From Microthyrium microscopicum (taxonomy: Eukaryota; Ascomycota; Dothideomycetes; Microthyriales; Microthyriaceae): a DNA stretch of 64,000 nt. The number at the start of each line of letters is the position of its first letter. Within the stretch, counting starts at the first letter, position 1. A program made the translations under genes and the position numbers. Location of the stretch: contig MU004235.1 of the NCBI GenBank assembly GCA_010405405.1, forward strand, positions 2,302,426 to 2,366,425. The letters are read 5' to 3'. A model generated the notes under the pieces. The model was not told where the DNA came from. It saw only the letters and a list, made by a program, of their open reading frames with translations, and made no database searches. Shown piece by piece: positions 8,401 to 17,774 of the stretch.

Positions 8401-10438
8401 ATGTCTGAATCATCATCCCGGCGTACGGGAAGCGCAGAGTTCCCACGCGCACCTTATGGAAATGCCTGCATGGAGTGCGCCCGCAGCAAGACAAAATGTA
8501 CCCTTTCCCGTACCGGCCCGAAATGTGAAAGGTAGTAAGCAGTGCCTATTTTACACATTTGTCTCATATTGATGGACTGGTAGATGTACTCGGCTAGACA
8601 AGAGCTGTTCCCCAGCCACCAAAGGTCGCAGACGCGGTGATGTCGGAAAAGGGGCATCGACTGCCCTCGCTTCCAAGACCGATGCACTAGAAGAGAAACT
8701 TGAAGGTGTCTTGAGAATTCTGCAGCATTCGAATCCTAGTGCCTCGTCAGCGCTACATGCCAAAGCTCAACCTGGGGGACACAAGGAGCGACCATCAGAA
8801 ACGCCAGCGACGTCCGAGTCACTGGCCGGACCTGTAGGTTCGAACTCACTAGCAGGGCACAAAAGATCGTCGAAAAATCTTCACAAATATCCTCTGGAAT
8901 CTGAAGCAGAATGCGAGGAGTTCCTAGCAACCTACCGCCTCAAAATGTTACCATTCTTTCCCGCGGTCATTATCCCTCAGAACACAACGGCCAAAGAACT
9001 AAGCATTCAGCGTCCATTCCTCTGGCTAGTCATCAGAGCCATATGTAGCAAAAACTCAGCTCGACAGAAGGCACTGATAGCGGAAGTTTTCCAAGCACTA
9101 AGCAATGACCTTGTGCTCACATGTACAAAAAGTCTCGACCTGCTTCTCGGAATTGTAGTCTTTTCTGGCTGGGCGCTTTTTTACCTCTATCAAGGGCCAA
9201 TGCGCTTGACCACAGTGCTACTTCTCGGACAGGGGCTTGCGACGGAGCTTGGATTGCTGAAGCCTGTTCCTCGCGGACCTTTCGGAAGATTGTTGGGCTT
9301 TAGTCGACAGCAGAGCCTCACTTCAGCTACCGGCATGGTTGAATCCACTGGCACGCTGGAAGAGCGAAGAGTAGTACTAGGACTTGTCCATCTCACTTCA
9401 ATGTTTGTGGAGCCCATTGCCACAAAATCTTGACCTTTCAAGTGCAAGCTAACCTTTAAATTCTCAGCGCGGCCAACGTTTTTCACCGCCTTGAACCCAT
9501 GCAATGGACTCCATATTTGGCGGAGTCCCTACAGAAGCTCAGTGAAGCAAAGGAGTACACCACGGACGAGTTCCTCGTGTATCTTGTAAGGGTGCAGCAG
9601 ATCTGTGACAAGGCTATGTCGACCGATGTTTCCGCAGTCGGTGTTCCTCAAGACGTTTATGTGCAAATCTACCAATCGCAAATAGAGGAACTCAAACGAT
9701 CGATCCCGGAACACCTCCAGTCGAACCGTAATAGGCTGCCTCCTTTCGCCTCTTCAACATATGCTGATTATGTTCACAGAAATATTACAGCTACACATAC
9801 TTGATGCTCAGATTAGTATCCATGAGCGAAGTCTCATTCCTCAACAACAGCACAAACAGTCTGCCTCAGCTCAAATACAACGCCTCGAGAGTATTTGGGC
9901 TTGCTTTAATGCAACTAATTCCTGGATTTCGACAATGAATTTCTGTCTTGGTCCTGCTAGCTGGCCACACATGTCGTTGGCAATATTCGCCCAGATCTCT
10001 CATTGTATGATCTCACTGTTTCGCTTGAGCATATTCGAATCCCCTGAAGTCTTTTGGGACCGCCAACGGGCTCGTCAAGAACTAGACTTGGCAGAAGTTC
10101 TCAAGATGTGGATCGCGAACGGCATAAAAGTTGCCGAAAGCATGAAGATGGACGATAACTCTCTGAGTGATGAAGAGAATTGCTGGACTCATCTTGTCAA
10201 GCGCTTGTCCTCGGTGCTGGAGTGGTGGGAATCTAAAGTGCTGCCAAGATTGATAGCGACCGAATCTCGAGATCAAGCATCGAAGGATGCTTCCGCACTA
10301 GCCGCGTTTGACGTTTCGAGTTTGCAAATGGCTGAGCCACTGGACTTGACGATGATGAACTGGGACTTCTTCGATGATCTATGGATGCAAGAGCTGATGA
10401 ATGGAGGCGACGAGCCTATGAGAGACGCTATATATTAG
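8401..10438 (+). CDS. Zn2Cys6 transcription factor, likely cluster regulator
   Basis: A fungal binuclear zinc-cluster regulator of 622 aa. Exons are 8401-8531, 8584-9402, 9468-9727 and 9780-10438. The first intron splits the zinc cluster: CMECARSKTKC precedes it and CERCTRLDKSC joins across it, giving all six cysteines. The cluster is followed by a basic GRRRGD stretch and a short linker predicted to dimerise (TDALEEKLEGVLRIL). The middle region (TYRLKMLPFFPAVIIP and after) looks like the usual fungal regulatory domain. It lies 353 bases downstream of the A-T-R gene in the same direction, and its upstream region is rich in CGG/CCG pairs, so it is the best candidate for the pathway regulator of the mycosporine-type genes. 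Confidence 0.88.
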
Positions 10439-10796
10439 TTTCGAGGTATGTCAAAGCCTCGTAAGTAGATGTTCACTTGTCATTACTCATATCTCAATTG
10501 ACTCACGTTTGTCAATTTACAGACAAAACATTACATACATCAGCATTATCACCCAAACCGACAATTCACCCAGTTCTAGACGAATACGACCTGCGCCTGA
10601 TTTACTGGCAGCAGTTCCTGGCCTGGAAGAGTCAGCTATATTTGACCAACATAACGAGACACAGACACAAACGAAAAGATGAGCAGTTAGACGCGGATAC
10701 TCAAATACATTATACTACACATCATCGAACATATCTATACAGTTGAAAGAGGCGTACTCGAGCACAGATACAAATACAAGTCAGAGAATCGGGCAC
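10439..10796. other. Convergent gap between regulator and lipase gene
   Basis: Both flanking genes end here, so the stretch should carry two 3' untranslated regions. I see no coding sequence of its own. A small open frame at 10477-10746 has no recognisable features. Confidence 0.5.
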
Positions 10797-12382
10797 TCAC
10801 ACAGTGGGCGCCACATGCACCTCCCAAGGCGTTTTCAGCACACTGGCATTTGGGAACAGCTTGAATGTCGGATACGTCACATTCGTCGCCAACAATCCAG
10901 TGATGGTCTTGTTGCTGACATATGTCAGAAAATCGCCTGATACGGCGACATATTGCAGGAGAGCAACTTTCGGGTCGAGGGTGATGAGACTGGTATCATT
11001 GGTGAAGAATTGCACGAAGGACGAGGCTATGAGGCCAACATCTGTGAGGGATGTGTGGACAGTGCCAACTAAAGAGAGTTAGTTGATGGGAGAGTCAATG
11101 GAAAGATTGGTCGTACGAAGCGTCATGAACCAGCCAGCGCCGGTTTTGTTGAGGGAGCTGGCTGCGATGGATTTGACGACATCGAAGTGCTGACTGCCGT
11201 AGAAAGGGGTGGGCTTCGCGCTCCATTCTTCGGAGTCGGGGATGAGAATTGGCAAGGAGACATCAGTGGGGAGTGGACCGCTGTCTTTGCCACTGGTAAC
11301 AATCAGTATGATTATGTGATAGACAGGAAAAACTTACGGATCAAACGGTAAAGCGGCAACTGCAGGCACGAGTGGTTTTGAGTCTTGCAGGTAGCGGAGC
11401 TGTGTGTGTCAGAAGAGAAGGGAAGCTGCTAAGTATATTGACACTTACAACTGCGTTCGACCCAAAAGAGTGGCCTGCGATTATGGTGCGATTCATGTCA
11501 ATTCGACCTTTCCATTGAGCAAGAGCCTGGCCTTCGCTGCGCGAGTTGGCGCTGAATACAGCTTGACCGTCGCCGTTGGCGATAGACTGAAGTGTGCGGG
11601 TAACTTCAATAAATTCAGCCTGCCGCATCTCAAGCTGGCGGCGGTGAAACTCGGTGTCATTCATCGTCGGTCTATCTGATGTCAGCTACCTTTTATGATC
11701 CTTGCAAAACGGCGTTGGCTTACGAGACGACATCCTGTGTAAAAGCTGTCACGTTATACGATGTCCCGTTCTTAAACTTCACTACTGTCGCTGGAGAACT
11801 GCCATCGCGATGCGCCACGCCGGCTATGACAACTCCGCGACTTGCCATCTCTCCGTAGTACTGCGAATACCAGTCTGTCATAGTCGGATTTCCATGGGAG
11901 AAGATCATGACTGGAAATGATTCATTACCAGGCAGGAAATTAACATCCACTTCAGCGGGAATAGCTAGATCTGATGCAAAAATTCCGAACCCAATCTCAA
12001 TGAGGGCAGGCGAAATTGAGCCATTGAGAGAGTCTGAGAGGCCTTTGGCGATGAGGTCGGCAGAGACAGACAGCCATGGATGTTGAGGCTTTGTAGACTT
12101 AGTGTTCTTGTCAATAGGATAGTAAACATTGATCAGTGTGGTATCAAGCTTGTTCAGTCAGTCTCTCTGCCAACGTAATCAACAAGAACTTACCTTGAAG
12201 GCGGGTTGTTTGGTAGCTTTGAACACAGTATCCGTGATATTTCTTGGATCCGCAACAGGAACCTCCAGTGCAATGGTCCCGACTCCATAAGTGCCCGAAT
12301 ACGCTGGCAGTGCCGCGCTTACTAGAGTTGAATAGTTGATGATGGTCAATATCAGACTTGCGTGTCGTAAGAATGAAGCCAT
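10797..12382 (-). CDS. Secreted PAF-acetylhydrolase-like alpha/beta hydrolase
   Basis: A 448-aa lipase/esterase similar to platelet-activating-factor acetylhydrolase (isoform II type). Exons are 12382-12194, 12148-11724, 11671-11449, 11399-11338, 11292-11117 and 11068-10797. It begins with a clear signal peptide (MASFLRHASLILTIINYS, cut near VSA-AL). The oxyanion region reads MIFSHGNPTMTDWYSQYY. The nucleophile elbow is AGHSFGSNAV, with Ser in GHSFG. The later exons carry FDVVKSI, a possible His region. Several NxT/S sites suggest glycosylation. The substrate is unknown; short-chain phospholipid acyl groups are the family norm. I see no link to the cluster at its left beyond proximity. Confidence 0.83.
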
Positions 12383-13050
12383 CGCGATCGGATTTGCGGG
12401 GGCAGACCACGGTTTTGACTTCAAGTTACCTTCCACGCTCTTGCTTTTATGACCCAAGTCAGGATAACATCTGGAATAAATTTCAAGGTCAAGTCAGGCG
12501 ACTTCTTGTATACCTTCAAGAGGTGCACAGAGTTGGGCCATTTGATCAAAATTGCCTTGGAAATAGGTCCCTTGTGCCCAACCAATCAACGTGGAGATCG
12601 CTCAAGGCAAGGCTGGAGAGGCTCAAATCCTAGATCAAATCAGACTGTGAAACAGCATTATTACCCTAGTGAATACTACCTTAGAGTAGTAGTGCGAGGA
12701 AATCTTGGAGGGCAAGAATTTTATCGATAATGACTAGTACTATTGAAGGTGGTTCCTTAAAGCTTACCTAACATTGATACGACTATATGACTATTAGAAC
12801 GCAAGGAGCATACCGTATATGCCATTAGGTAGAATATATGATTTGGGTCGAAGAGGAATTATTTTTGAGCGCTAGTATTAATTGGTTGCTTACTACTTGC
12901 AGCTCCAACTGCGCTTGTCCATATCTTAATTTCAGCTTATTTGTGACGCAACACCATGTCGATCTCCATTGTCTAGTACCTGGTAGTAACTAAGGTACCC
13001 AGGTACCACCAACTCTCTTTTCCTTCAAGCCAGTTATCACCAGTTGTATC
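12383..13050. promoter_or_regulatory. Divergent promoter with GGTACC-rich hairpin
   Basis: This gap separates the lipase gene from the Zn2Cys6 gene at 13051, which are divergent. Near its right end an 8-base inverted repeat (GTACCTGG at 12976-12983, CCAGGTAC at 12999-13006) can form a stem with a 15-base loop. No coding region is apparent. Confidence 0.45.
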
Positions 13051-14148
13051 ATGGCCCATAGCTCGCCGAACATTGCTCTCCTTCCGAAGCTCACGCGAGC
13101 ATGCAATGCGTGCATAAAAGCGAAGCGGAAATGTAGCTTAGACTCGCCAAAATGCAAACGTTGCCAAAAAAGACAAAGCGAATGCGAGTACGTAAATCAG
13201 CCACTGACCGCTAAAAACTTCAGTAAAGCGAATAATCGTGTGGAACATGAGTTCAGTACTCCACATACGTCTCCTGGAGCACTTAACCCCTATATATACT
13301 CCGTATGCATTTGTCTGGACGACCCCATTGCTACGCTTACAGTTGACCCGCGAACACTTCTATTTCTCACAAACCATCTCAGGAAAGAGATAAACTCCTT
13401 CAGCCAGACGGGAACCAACAACTTCATCCATACCAAAACGCCGCCATCTGCACTCCTCAGTGACGTGCGATGCTTGATAAACATGCTTGGATCTGAAGAG
13501 GCACTGGATCACGCCAGTCAACTCAACACTATTCCACCTGGTTACATGCAACTCCTCCATCATACACTAATCAACATCATCTCCGCTATACCTACTCTCC
13601 ACGACCATGCTAGTCTCCTTCCATTCACGCAATCACTGATACTGGTTCAAATTCTTACCCTCTTTATCCTTCCGCCTGGATTCATACCACCATGGATCCA
13701 ACAAACCAGCCAGGCACGTCGCAAACTTCTCAACCGCGCAATGCGCAAACTCTGGCAAGCAGCTCCAGCCTCTATTTCGTCAACATTGTCAAAACACGAA
13801 GCATATGCCTTGGCTGAGTCGATACGCCGCACTGTAATCATGGCGTTGGAACTCGAAGCGCAATGTAGCGTTTATGAGACGGGTGTCTATAGTATTAGCC
13901 TCTTTGGAATCACTTTCCCTTTTGATCGGCGCTTCCGCTTATGGGGTATCGAATCTGTGGCATTTGAAAAAGCAATAGAGAAATCCGGAGATGGTTACGG
14001 GATACAGCATATGGTTAGCCATCGCGAATTCTGCGACATGTTCGACCGGAGAGAGCTTGAGCTGGAGGGCCCGTTTGACTTGCTGTTACTGGTTGGAGCA
14101 AAGGGATTGGATACGGTAGAAGCGAGATATGGGATTGAATTCACTTGA
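13051..14148 (+). CDS. Small Zn2Cys6 DNA-binding protein
   Basis: An intronless gene for a 365-aa protein. The zinc cluster is near the N-terminus: CNACIKAKRKC, then CKRCQKRQSEC, at about residues 17-45, with all six cysteines in place. The remainder is mostly alpha-helical with leucine-rich stretches and lacks the large fungal regulatory domain that I would expect in a 600-aa member. It converges with the NmrA-like gene and may control that gene or the divergent lipase; this is inferred only from position. Confidence 0.85.
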   Translation: MAHSSPNIALLPKLTRACNACIKAKRKCSLDSPKCKRCQKRQSECEYVNQPLTAKNFSKANNRVEHEFSTPHTSPGALNPYIYSVCICLDDPIATLTVDPRTLLFLTNHLRKEINSFSQTGTNNFIHTKTPPSALLSDVRCLINMLGSEEALDHASQLNTIPPGYMQLLHHTLINIISAIPTLHDHASLLPFTQSLILVQILTLFILPPGFIPPWIQQTSQARRKLLNRAMRKLWQAAPASISSTLSKHEAYALAESIRRTVIMALELEAQCSVYETGVYSISLFGITFPFDRRFRLWGIESVAFEKAIEKSGDGYGIQHMVSHREFCDMFDRRELELEGPFDLLLLVGAKGLDTVEARYGIEFT

Positions 14149-14230
14149 TTTAATCAAGCGAAGCGGACCGCTAAGTCACAATATACTCCTCTCTAACCCC
14201 TGCTCATCTACAAGTTGTCCATTAACCACT

Positions 14231-15313
14231 TCAAGTAGCAGCGGGAACGATGGTGAGCACATCCTCAGACTTGGAGGATCCTTCTCTGTTATCCCACCAC
14301 TCGACGACACCTTTGACACTCGCTTCGAGATCATCCGTCTCCAAACCTAAAGCGTCATTCCACAAGCCTTTGTTCGCGCTATAGTTGTTGAGATTCCCGT
14401 TGCCATAGATAGTCGCCCATATGCTTTCAGCTATACCGTCTACATACTCCAGATTGCCGGTCGGTCGAAATCCAGGAAAACTCTTCTCAGCTCGCGCATT
14501 CCCATCCTTTGCCATCTCTGCTGCATTCACCTGCTTCACTTCGAACTTGCTGCCGGTGTGCTTCTCGAGCAAGTCAAGGACTTCGTTCTGCGTAGTGGTG
14601 AAGGAGTTGACATAGACGTATTTGTTCTTGGCGAGTTCCGACATGGGCACATTCTTTCCAGTGCCGTCCTGGAACCCTGGACTCGGCGTCGCTGAGAGAG
14701 CGGCAGCGACCGCGAGCCCAATTTGATCGATATTGGTAGTTTCATATGGAACGTCGCCGCCATCGAAGATCATTGCGGTGCGTGAGGGAACGTTCCAGCC
14801 CATGTTCTCCCGGATCTGGAATGACCAGTCAAAAAATGCACCAGTGCAAATCGCGGACCAAGAAATATCTGATTCGCGGCTCTGCAAGTACTCAACCACG
14901 CTAGTCTTGAGGAGTGCCAATGGCAAATTCTTCTTCAATGAGTCTGAGGCAGATGTGTCTATGCCATATTCCGAAGGAATGAATCTCTGCACCGTCTTGG
15001 CAGCAATGGCGGCATCAATGATGGCTCTCTGCTGCGCAACCGTGAATGTCGATGTGGCAGAGACGATGGCGTCCTGACCTTCGAAGCTGGACTGGAAAGC
15101 TGAGAGTGCCACGTCCGGGGATGAATAGTCCGCTGTATAGATCTTGATGGAGGAGTCTGGGAACATGTTGCGTGTTCTGTCTAGTGAGGAAGAGCGAGTG
15201 AGAATGGAGATCGTGTAGCCTTGGGGGTGGGAACGTAGGGCATTCACAATGGCTGGGCCTACACTGCCTGTTGCGCCAATAACGAGGACATTCTTGATGG
15301 ATTTAGGAGACAT
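14231..15313 (-). CDS. NmrA/isoflavone-reductase-like NAD(P)-binding protein
   Basis: A single-exon 360-aa atypical short-chain dehydrogenase of the NmrA or isoflavone-reductase/PCBER type. The dinucleotide motif VLVIGATGSVGPAIV is at residues 9-23. SEYGIDTSA follows in the middle, where this family holds its substrate loop. Related proteins are either NADPH-dependent reductases of aromatic compounds or redox-sensing regulators, and the sequence does not decide which. The upstream region carries a striking set of repeats (15543-15838). Confidence 0.85.
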   Translation of the reverse strand: MSPKSIKNVLVIGATGSVGPAIVNALRSHPQGYTISILTRSSSLDRTRNMFPDSSIKIYTADYSSPDVALSAFQSSFEGQDAIVSATSTFTVAQQRAIIDAAIAAKTVQRFIPSEYGIDTSASDSLKKNLPLALLKTSVVEYLQSRESDISWSAICTGAFFDWSFQIRENMGWNVPSRTAMIFDGGDVPYETTNIDQIGLAVAAALSATPSPGFQDGTGKNVPMSELAKNKYVYVNSFTTTQNEVLDLLEKHTGSKFEVKQVNAAEMAKDGNARAEKSFPGFRPTGNLEYVDGIAESIWATIYGNGNLNNYSANKGLWNDALGLETDDLEASVKGVVEWWDNREGSSKSEDVLTIVPAAT

Positions 15314-15542
15314 CTTTGGAAAGGAAACGGCTGTGCTTGTCTATTGAATTGAAAAGAAGGCAGTTGTCGATGTGAGAGTGGAAGCTGATTTGGGTTTCTC
15401 AATTCTATGCTGAAGATGGGGGGATGCTTTTATACCTTTCAAGACGGAGGATCGGTTCAACCTCACCACCTACTAAGCAACTTGTTCTGATTCGAACTTG
15501 ACCTTGATAGTTGTTCTCGCCCATCACCATTCCTGATGAGGA

Positions 15543-15553
15543 TTAGTCTCCGC
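15543..15553. promoter_or_regulatory. TTAGTCTCCGC element, distal copy
   Basis: An exact match to the core of the tandem repeat located 186 bases further out at 15729. It lies 230 bases before the start codon of the minus-strand NmrA-like gene. Its complement GCGGAGACTAA holds a CGGAG half-site. Confidence 0.5.
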
Positions 15554-15728
15554 CATTGCACTCGAGATGCAACCGTGCCGGCATGTTGAAGAGCGCCTTT
15601 TGTGAGTCATTGCTGATGATGCTAGTTTCGAAGAAATCGAGAATAGATAGATCTTCAAGCAGCGTGGAAGTTGAACGATTCTAAAGGATGAAGAAGTGAA
15701 GACTGGAACATGTCAGTCCACTTTGGGT

Positions 15729-15791
15729 TTAGTCTCCGCACATCCTTTTTAGGCTTAGTCCCCGCGTGCCTTTTTCGTGTCTAGCTTCCGC
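15729..15791. repeat. Three tandem 26-base units, TTAGTCYCCGC core
   Basis: The core starts at 15729 (TTAGTCTCCGC), 15755 (TTAGTCCCCGC) and 15781 (CTAGCTTCCGC), exactly 26 bases apart. The first two units also share a CCTTTTT block at offset 14-15. The even spacing, about 2.5 helical turns, suggests a multi-site operator or a young minisatellite. Confidence 0.6.
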
Positions 15792-15804
15792 AACGCAATG
15801 AGGT

Positions 15805-15838
15805 CCATAACGTTATTCATAACTTTGTCCATAACGTT
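15805..15838. repeat. CCATAACGTT direct repeat
   Basis: CCATAACGTT occurs at 15805-15814 and again at 15829-15838, 24 bases apart, with a partial CATAAC copy between. It directly follows the 26-base repeats in the NmrA-like upstream region. Confidence 0.55.
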
Positions 15839-16284
15839 GCCATGGATAAGCATTGGGAGAATAAAATCAAGACCGGTTAGCAAGCAAAGTTTTGACCGCG
15901 CTTGGACAGGTTGCTCTTGCAGACTGTTCATGGAGATCTGATGATGCGGAATTCACCTTACCATATCCGTACTGCACTTGCGGAAATATGTTTATGGCCA
16001 GTACCCCAAAAAAGGGCATGTTCATATTAAAAATCGAACTTCATTTGAGGCTCAGCTGTAGCGATTTTATTGAGAAATATTCAAGATATAACAAGCAGCA
16101 TTCCAATTGGTTGGTTGCCGCCAGCTTCCGCCGTCTCCATTAAATCTTTTTCTACGCCCCTTCCTTTCACCTTGAAACGTCCCAATTAGGATTTGCTCCT
16201 TGTCAGTCACCAACATTGATGGATTCCTCAATCTTCAACCCCATACCATCAACGATTCTATCATGAGCATCCCAGATTGCGAGC

Positions 16285-17481
16285 ATGCCCACAGACGACT
16301 ATTGGGAGAGTGACGAGCTTCAAGACCGCTTATATTATGCTCGCGAACACGAAAAGAGTAAGGAGCAACGCTATTACCCCAGAAGTCGCGTTGCCTGGCC
16401 TCTGCGCAATTTACGACGTTCAAGAACAACTCCATGGATTATAGGATTGACACTGCTGTTCTTGATATGGTGGCTTTCGGGATCGAGTAGGAATTCGACA
16501 AAAGTCGACTGGTCTCGACTTGCATACAGCCAATATGCAACAGATGTCCAGAGCCTTTGCAATGCTTTGATGGTATTCGAAAGTCTGCATCGGTTGAAAA
16601 GCAAGGCTGCTCGCGTGCTCTTGTATCCCCGAGAATGGGTCAAAAATCCGGATCCGATAGCTGTGCGGATGCTGAAGGATGCATCGAAGAAATATGGCGT
16701 CACTCTGGAACCTGTCGACTTGCTTCGAGCAGACGACAAAGTCGCAAGCCCCGGCACACTCGATAGGCCGAGCGACTGGAATCTCAGCATCACCAAGCTC
16801 CGAGTTTTCGATCTCATTCAATATGATCGCGTGCTCCATCTGGACAGCGACATCACACTCCTACAGCACCTGGACGAGCTCTTCACATTACCTAGAACGG
16901 CCATCGCGATGCCGCGCGCATACTGGTCTGACGGCGATCCATCTTCCTGGCCGCTCACGTCTCTCATCATGCTAGTGGAGCCGAATCCAAACGAGTTGCC
17001 ACTTATGGTCGAAACATTGAAAAAATGGCAAACTCAGTCCGACTACGTCAATCACAAAAAGTACGACATGGACTTACTCAATCACCGATTTGGCACATCA
17101 GCTTTAGTCCTGCCGCATCGTCCATATGCCATGCTGACAGCTGAATTCCGTTCGCACGATCACACGACGTACCTTGGATATCGGAACGGTCCTACCCAGG
17201 ACATTCGTGGAAAATGGGATCCAGACAGGGCAATGAAGGAAGCAAAGCTGGTTCATTTCAGCGACTGGCCGCTACCAAAACCTTGGATCATGTGGCCTGG
17301 AGCTGGACTGACCGAGATTCAACCGGATTGTGGTGGTGCAAAGGGAGGATGTAAAGAGAGGGTGCTCTGGAAGGAGTTGTATACGAACTTTCGGCGCAGA
17401 AGGAAGAATGTCTGTAGGATATTGTCTGTTCCTGCGCCAGATTGGGCGAAGTGGAAGAATACCACGGGCGCAGGCGGCTGA
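16285..17481 (+). CDS. Type II membrane GT8-family glycosyltransferase
   Basis: An intronless gene for a 398-aa Golgi-type glycosyltransferase. A short basic cytosolic tail (about 50 residues) is followed by one membrane helix at residues 51-65 (WIIGLTLLFLIWWLS) and a lumenal catalytic domain. The metal/nucleotide-sugar motif is HLDSDI near residue 185. Later motifs include YDMDLLNHRFG and LVHFSDWPLPKPW, the latter matching the HxxxxxKPW end of GT8 and glycogenin-like enzymes. The closest known role is fungal N-acetylglucosaminyltransferase of the Gnt1 kind, which extends cell-wall mannan or glycans; the exact sugar is not determinable here. Confidence 0.85.
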   Translation: MPTDDYWESDELQDRLYYAREHEKSKEQRYYPRSRVAWPLRNLRRSRTTPWIIGLTLLFLIWWLSGSSRNSTKVDWSRLAYSQYATDVQSLCNALMVFESLHRLKSKAARVLLYPREWVKNPDPIAVRMLKDASKKYGVTLEPVDLLRADDKVASPGTLDRPSDWNLSITKLRVFDLIQYDRVLHLDSDITLLQHLDELFTLPRTAIAMPRAYWSDGDPSSWPLTSLIMLVEPNPNELPLMVETLKKWQTQSDYVNHKKYDMDLLNHRFGTSALVLPHRPYAMLTAEFRSHDHTTYLGYRNGPTQDIRGKWDPDRAMKEAKLVHFSDWPLPKPWIMWPGAGLTEIQPDCGGAKGGCKERVLWKELYTNFRRRRKNVCRILSVPAPDWAKWKNTTGAGG

Positions 17482-17774
17482 CACAAATTCCGTCTGAAGA
17501 CCATTTTAAGACTTTTTATTCCGATCGACGTAATATAATCAATTCTGAGTGCTCGAGCAGCGACGACACAAATATCTTTTATTTTTTAGGGATTGACGTG
17601 GGGACGATATCCTCATGAGGGTCGTACAATATGCATGAGAGCGAAAGGAGCATATCCAATAAGACGTGCATGTAGTACAATGTAAGGTAGCTCTCAAGCT
17701 CCATATCAAAGAACACCTCCCTTTCCCTCTCTCTCCAAGCGTCATATCCCACTCCCTCTCAGCCTGACGAAAAT

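Noticed and set aside
10477-10746. Possible small gene downstream of the cluster regulator
   Set aside because: Its sequence is low in recognisable features and it sits in a convergent 3' region.
12590-12650. tRNA-like T-arm (GGCTCAAATCC)
   Set aside because: No matching acceptor, D or anticodon stems could be drawn around it.
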